Shown here: piece by piece, positions 15,301 to 17,769 of the stretch
Numbering within the stretch: position 1 is the stretch's first letter
Layout of the letters: each line of letters opens with the position of its first letter
Origin: Fidelibacterota bacterium
GTDB lineage: Bacteria > Marinisomatota > Marinisomatia > Marinisomatales > TCS55
Length of the DNA stretch: 17,769 nucleotides
Reading direction: 5' to 3'
Assembly (NCBI GenBank): GCA_004124535.1
Contig: SCKQ01000047.1
Span: forward strand, 1 to 17,769
Made by a program: the position numbers and the translations under genes
Notes under the pieces: generated by a model
Database searches by the model: none
Told to the model about the DNA's origin: nothing
The model's input: only the letters and a program-made list of their open reading frames with translations

Positions 15301-15328
15301 CCAAGGGGATACAGCCAAGGGGATACAA
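15301..15328. repeat. Tandem duplication of a second 14-bp unit, CCAAGGGGATACAG
   Basis: The unit occurs at 15301-15314 and again at 15315-15328, differing only in the last base. It starts five bases after the other 14-bp duplication and has the same period but unrelated sequence. Confidence 0.92.
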
Positions 15329-15538
15329 TTATGTTTATAGACATTTAGGACTGTTGGCAGGCGCATTGTAATATAAGTTTCTAAGCTCTCAGGGTAGGTA
15401 GGGATTAGTATATATACGCACCCATACGATGGTCAAGCTTTGACACTTTGACATCCCTCACACCCAAAATAAAACACAACTAATCCTGTTTGAATCAAAT
15501 ACTGTCTGTTTGTATCATTGACTATCTATTAAAGTCTA

Positions 15539-16558
15539 ATGAGTAATAAAAAGACACCAACAACAATTGTGGTTAAGAATATGCCCCCAGAGTTGCCAGA
15601 TTATACAGGATCAGATTGGTTTAATATCCTTCTAGATATTGATAAACCTGTTTTTGATAAACCAGAGCAATCTGATAATGAATGGTGGCAGTCACATATG
15701 CTGGAACACTGTTTTGTTGGTTATGCTGGTACAACAGAATTAGAAGAGTTACTTACGTATTGGACCAATAAGAGAGATGAGATAGTAGATAAGATGGAGA
15801 AAGGGAACTGGAGTAGTAAATCAGTTACAGGATTAAAGATGTCCACAGATATAATTAAATATGATCGTGCCTGTCTGATCGCTATTAAGAAATATCGAGA
15901 ACATCAGAAGCTATGTATCGAATTAGCCGAACAGGAAGGTTCTCCTCCCCCTAAGAGGCATGAGTTACCAAGTATTGCAAAGAGATATGAGCCTCATTTT
16001 GGTTTCCCTGTAATGAGTAAGGTACTAGGGGATCTATTAACTAGTAACGTGAGTAAGCGTATATCCCTTAAAGATGAGGATATGGCTGAAATCCTAAAGA
16101 AAGATCAAGGAAAGGTGAAGGTTGCTAGATGTCCTAAGACTCCATGGAAGGATATTGCCATTGTATTTCTTAAAGAAAATGAATTCCATGTTAAGTATGA
16201 TGGTAATACTGACATCATTAATCCAGACTGTAAGAATAAATTACTTAATCGTAGTGAAGAGTTTTCTGAGGAGTATACGACCTTGATCAAGTTTGCTGTA
16301 AATAAAGGTATAATTAAAGCAGAGAATGCAAAAGTCACTGTAAGCAAAAAGAATGTATCACGTTTAATAGACTGGTTAAAAGAATATACTGGAAGAGAAG
16401 ATGATCCAATCAAATGGTATAAGGTTCAAGGTTATGTATGCCAGTTTAATGTTCAATTTCCTAGCTGGAACAGGAAAGAAGTAAAGCAAAGAGATCAAGA
16501 TAATTTTGATGACTGGCAAGATGCTAACGACAAATGGAAGCATATTAAAGAACACTAA
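15539..16558 (+). CDS. Hypothetical protein of the accessory region
   Basis: I do not recognise this 339-aa soluble, charged protein; it has no signal peptide or membrane segment. The N-terminal ~150 residues are mainly helical (TTELEELLTYWTNKRDEIVD). A central beta-rich part contains CPKTPWKDIAIVFLKENEFH (~200-225). The C-terminal ~100 residues are helical, with VSRLIDWLKEYTGREDDPIK followed by WYKVQGYVCQFNVQF, a shape I associate with winged-helix-like ends of mobile-element proteins in FCB bacteria. ATG 15539 overlaps an upstream TAA and lacks a strong ribosome site. Composition is AT-rich, like the two genes after it and unlike the chromosomal genes before tRNA-Gly. A DNA-binding or replication-accessory role in an integrated element is a guess. 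Confidence 0.75.
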   Translation: MSNKKTPTTIVVKNMPPELPDYTGSDWFNILLDIDKPVFDKPEQSDNEWWQSHMLEHCFVGYAGTTELEELLTYWTNKRDEIVDKMEKGNWSSKSVTGLKMSTDIIKYDRACLIAIKKYREHQKLCIELAEQEGSPPPKRHELPSIAKRYEPHFGFPVMSKVLGDLLTSNVSKRISLKDEDMAEILKKDQGKVKVARCPKTPWKDIAIVFLKENEFHVKYDGNTDIINPDCKNKLLNRSEEFSEEYTTLIKFAVNKGIIKAENAKVTVSKKNVSRLIDWLKEYTGREDDPIKWYKVQGYVCQFNVQFPSWNRKEVKQRDQDNFDDWQDANDKWKHIKEH

Positions 16559-16564
16559 TTCTCG

Positions 16565-16661
16565 GTGACAAGCCGACCCCTATTGTGACACGTTTTTACG
16601 CTGTCATTATCTCAATTACCCTCTAACATATAAATAACTTAATCAAATCGTGACATGTCAC
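16565..16661. promoter_or_regulatory. Cluster of TGACA half-sites with a perfect 12-bp palindrome
   Basis: TGACA occurs at 16566-16570, 16586-16590 and 16651-16655, and its complement TGTCA at 16602-16606 and 16656-16660. The last two form the palindrome GTGACATGTCAC (16650-16661), 53 bases before the HTH gene. This looks like an operator region, perhaps for that HTH protein or an unseen repressor. No clear -10/-35 pair was fixed. Confidence 0.45.
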
Positions 16662-16713
16662 CCCGTGTTTGTAGAGGCTGCAATTAAGCGGAATCATAAA
16701 CACAGGAGAAAAC

Positions 16714-17010
16714 ATGTTAAAAGATGTAAGCATAACAAATGCAATTGAGAACCCTCAATGGCAGAACCAAACAGATAAGCAGTATAGATCAACATTGGAT
16801 AGAGTCCATGATATGATTGAGGAAGCGATGAAGAATAATAGTCGCAAATACAGCTGGTTTACAGTTAAAGGTGCTACTGAATATTGTAAATGCTCTAAGG
16901 CAACCTTACATAGAGCCAAAAAACGTGGGGATCTTAAAACAACTAAACCAAGTGGATTGAATAAGCTGATGTTTCGGAGAGATTGGCTGGATCGCTGGAT
17001 GAATGGATAG
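16714..17010 (+). CDS. Excisionase/AlpA-like helix-turn-helix DNA-binding protein
   Basis: This 98-aa protein has a C-terminal HTH_17/excisionase-type domain (residues ~47-97): WFTVKGATEYCKCSKATLHR, then AKKRGDLKTTKPSG and LMFRRDWLDRWM, matching the order of helix-turn-helix, Arg-Gly wing and the final helix. Family members bind DNA as excision directors or as regulators of phage-like integrated elements. ATG 16714 has a good ribosome site, AGGAG at 16704-16708, five bases upstream. The first ~40 residues are polar and helical and may mediate dimerisation. The primase gene starts 14 bases after its stop, so the two are likely co-expressed. The upstream palindrome may be its own target. Confidence 0.8.
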   Translation: MLKDVSITNAIENPQWQNQTDKQYRSTLDRVHDMIEEAMKNNSRKYSWFTVKGATEYCKCSKATLHRAKKRGDLKTTKPSGLNKLMFRRDWLDRWMNG

Positions 17011-17024
17011 AAAGGATGGAGTAA

Positions 17025-17769
17025 GTGAAGAACCATTTCAAAATATATGAAAAGGTGTGCGATGATTTAAAGCCAAGCGGAAACGGATGGTTCATGACTT
17101 ATTGCCCATATCCAGATCATGAAGATAAAAAGCGTTCATTCGCAGTGAATGAAGGTGCATATCATACGTGTTTTGGATGTAGTGCAAGAGGTGATGCATA
17201 TCTGTTCGCTAAGGACTTTGGATATGATCCAAGACCATACGCAAGGGGTAGAGTCAAAGGCGACTATATGTCGCCTTCTACGCCCATTCTACCCCCAAAA
17301 ACAGGCAATAAACAGGACGTTAGTGTCTTAGATGTGTGTCTGGATATACCGTCTATAAATGATGGTAAACAGAGGGGCAGAGAGTCAGGGGATGACAATG
17401 TGTCAAAGCATGAAGATGACTCATTTAAAACACCATTGATGGATGTAATAATGTTACATCATAATCATTTGTTAAATGAATCGGAAGAGGTGTCAGCATT
17501 CCTACGATCCTATAGTTGGAAGATCAATAAGAAAGCTGTAGAAAGACATCTGCTCGGCTATGATCAGCGAGCAGATAAAATAATGATTCCGATATTTGAT
17601 AAAGAGAAGAAGCCATACGGCTGGAAATTTCATAAGGGTCATCAGACTGGATACAATAAAAAGAACAAATGGTATCCACAGGAATTGATAGTGGCGTATG
17701 ACAAAAATAAGCCAATACTAATCTGTGCTGGCGAGAAAGATGCAATACACGTGATGGATCATACTGGGT
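17025..17769 (+). CDS. CHC2 zinc-finger/Toprim primase of a mobile element (3' partial)
   Basis: The frame is open for 248 codons from GTG 17025 to the window end. GTG is the first initiator after an in-frame TAA at 17022-17024, and AAGGATGGAG just upstream is a good ribosome site. Residues ~26-60 form a DnaG-type zinc-binding domain: YCPYPDHEDKKRSFAVN then YHTCFGCSARGDAYLF, with Cys27, His32, Cys49 and Cys52 as ligands. A polar linker follows (~70-140). Near the end, PILICAGEKDAIHVMDHTG carries the Toprim glutamate (Glu237) and EKDA signature. The protein should synthesise primers for the element's replication; a helicase domain or partner could follow beyond the window. Primases with this layout are common in satellite-like islands and phages. 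Its GTG start and lack of a nearby ATG make it easy to miss. Confidence 0.85.
   Translation, partial: MKNHFKIYEKVCDDLKPSGNGWFMTYCPYPDHEDKKRSFAVNEGAYHTCFGCSARGDAYLFAKDFGYDPRPYARGRVKGDYMSPSTPILPPKTGNKQDVSVLDVCLDIPSINDGKQRGRESGDDNVSKHEDDSFKTPLMDVIMLHHNHLLNESEEVSAFLRSYSWKINKKAVERHLLGYDQRADKIMIPIFDKEKKPYGWKFHKGHQTGYNKKNKWYPQELIVAYDKNKPILICAGEKDAIHVMDHTG

Larger units (their letters stand above)
15211..15538. other. Intergenic AT-rich stretch with short repeats at the edge of the accessory region
   Basis: No convincing gene occupies these 328 bases. They contain two adjacent 14-bp tandem duplications (15268-15295 and 15301-15328), two TGACA direct repeats (15441-15445 and 15449-15453), the second part of a TTGACA box, and a 15-bp imperfect direct repeat (15486-15500 and 15506-15520) just before the next gene. 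I see no duplicate of the tRNA-Gly 3' end here, so no attachment-site pair can be shown within the window. Confidence 0.6.

Noticed and set aside
16564..16578. TCGG/CCGA hairpin after the 339-aa gene as a terminator
   Set aside because: The stem is only four pairs and no T run follows.

Overview
The window looks like the chromosome of an uncultivated FCB-group bacterium (Marinimicrobia, Calditrichota, KSB1 or Ignavibacteria-like). The grounds are two large secreted proteins that end in type IX secretion (T9SS) sorting domains with the PNPFN motif, several lipoproteins with relaxed lipoboxes, and a Bacteroidota-style SUI1 and acyltransferase gene set. The phylum is an inference. Every supported gene lies on the + strand.

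Layout. Bases 3-2999 hold the end of a tail-fibre/S74 chaperone protein and a T9SS-sorted protein. An AT-rich PglL/O-antigen-ligase-like gene (3089-4783) follows. It is bracketed by two copies of the last ~75 bp of the T9SS gene, so it sits in a recombination scar. Next come a secreted protein of unknown function, a LETM1-like protein, tRNA-Ala(GGC), an M1 metallopeptidase lipoprotein, an orphan Pycsar-effector-like membrane protein and a collagen-like lipoprotein broken by a frameshift, closed by a clear terminator (9389-9421). A second co-directional run (9438-15053) holds a T9SS-sorted endonuclease/exonuclease/phosphatase, a SUI1 factor that appears to lack a standard start codon, a PlsC-type acyltransferase, and a tightly coupled three-gene redox cassette. 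tRNA-Gly(GCC) and its terminator end this run. Beyond it is an AT-rich accessory region, probably a genomic island using the tRNA gene as a landmark, with an unknown 339-aa protein, an excisionase-like HTH protein and a CHC2/Toprim primase that runs off the window.

The most interesting part is 12935-15053. A UshA-like lipoprotein has an in-frame TGA at 13070-13072, in the context Pro-Cys-Gly-TGA. A six-base-pair hairpin with a GGUCU loop follows, starting 12 nt after the TGA, with the loop at the same offset as in the E. coli fdhF SECIS as I remember it. This is best read as a selenocysteine codon (Cys-Gly-Sec). The gene overlaps by ATGA with a membrane-anchored rhodanese, which overlaps by ATGA with a MauE/DoxX membrane protein carrying Cys-Gly-Cys. 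The three together look like an envelope thiol/selenol relay. A gene caller that treats TGA as stop would begin the first protein at an internal TTG and lose its signal peptide and redox motif.
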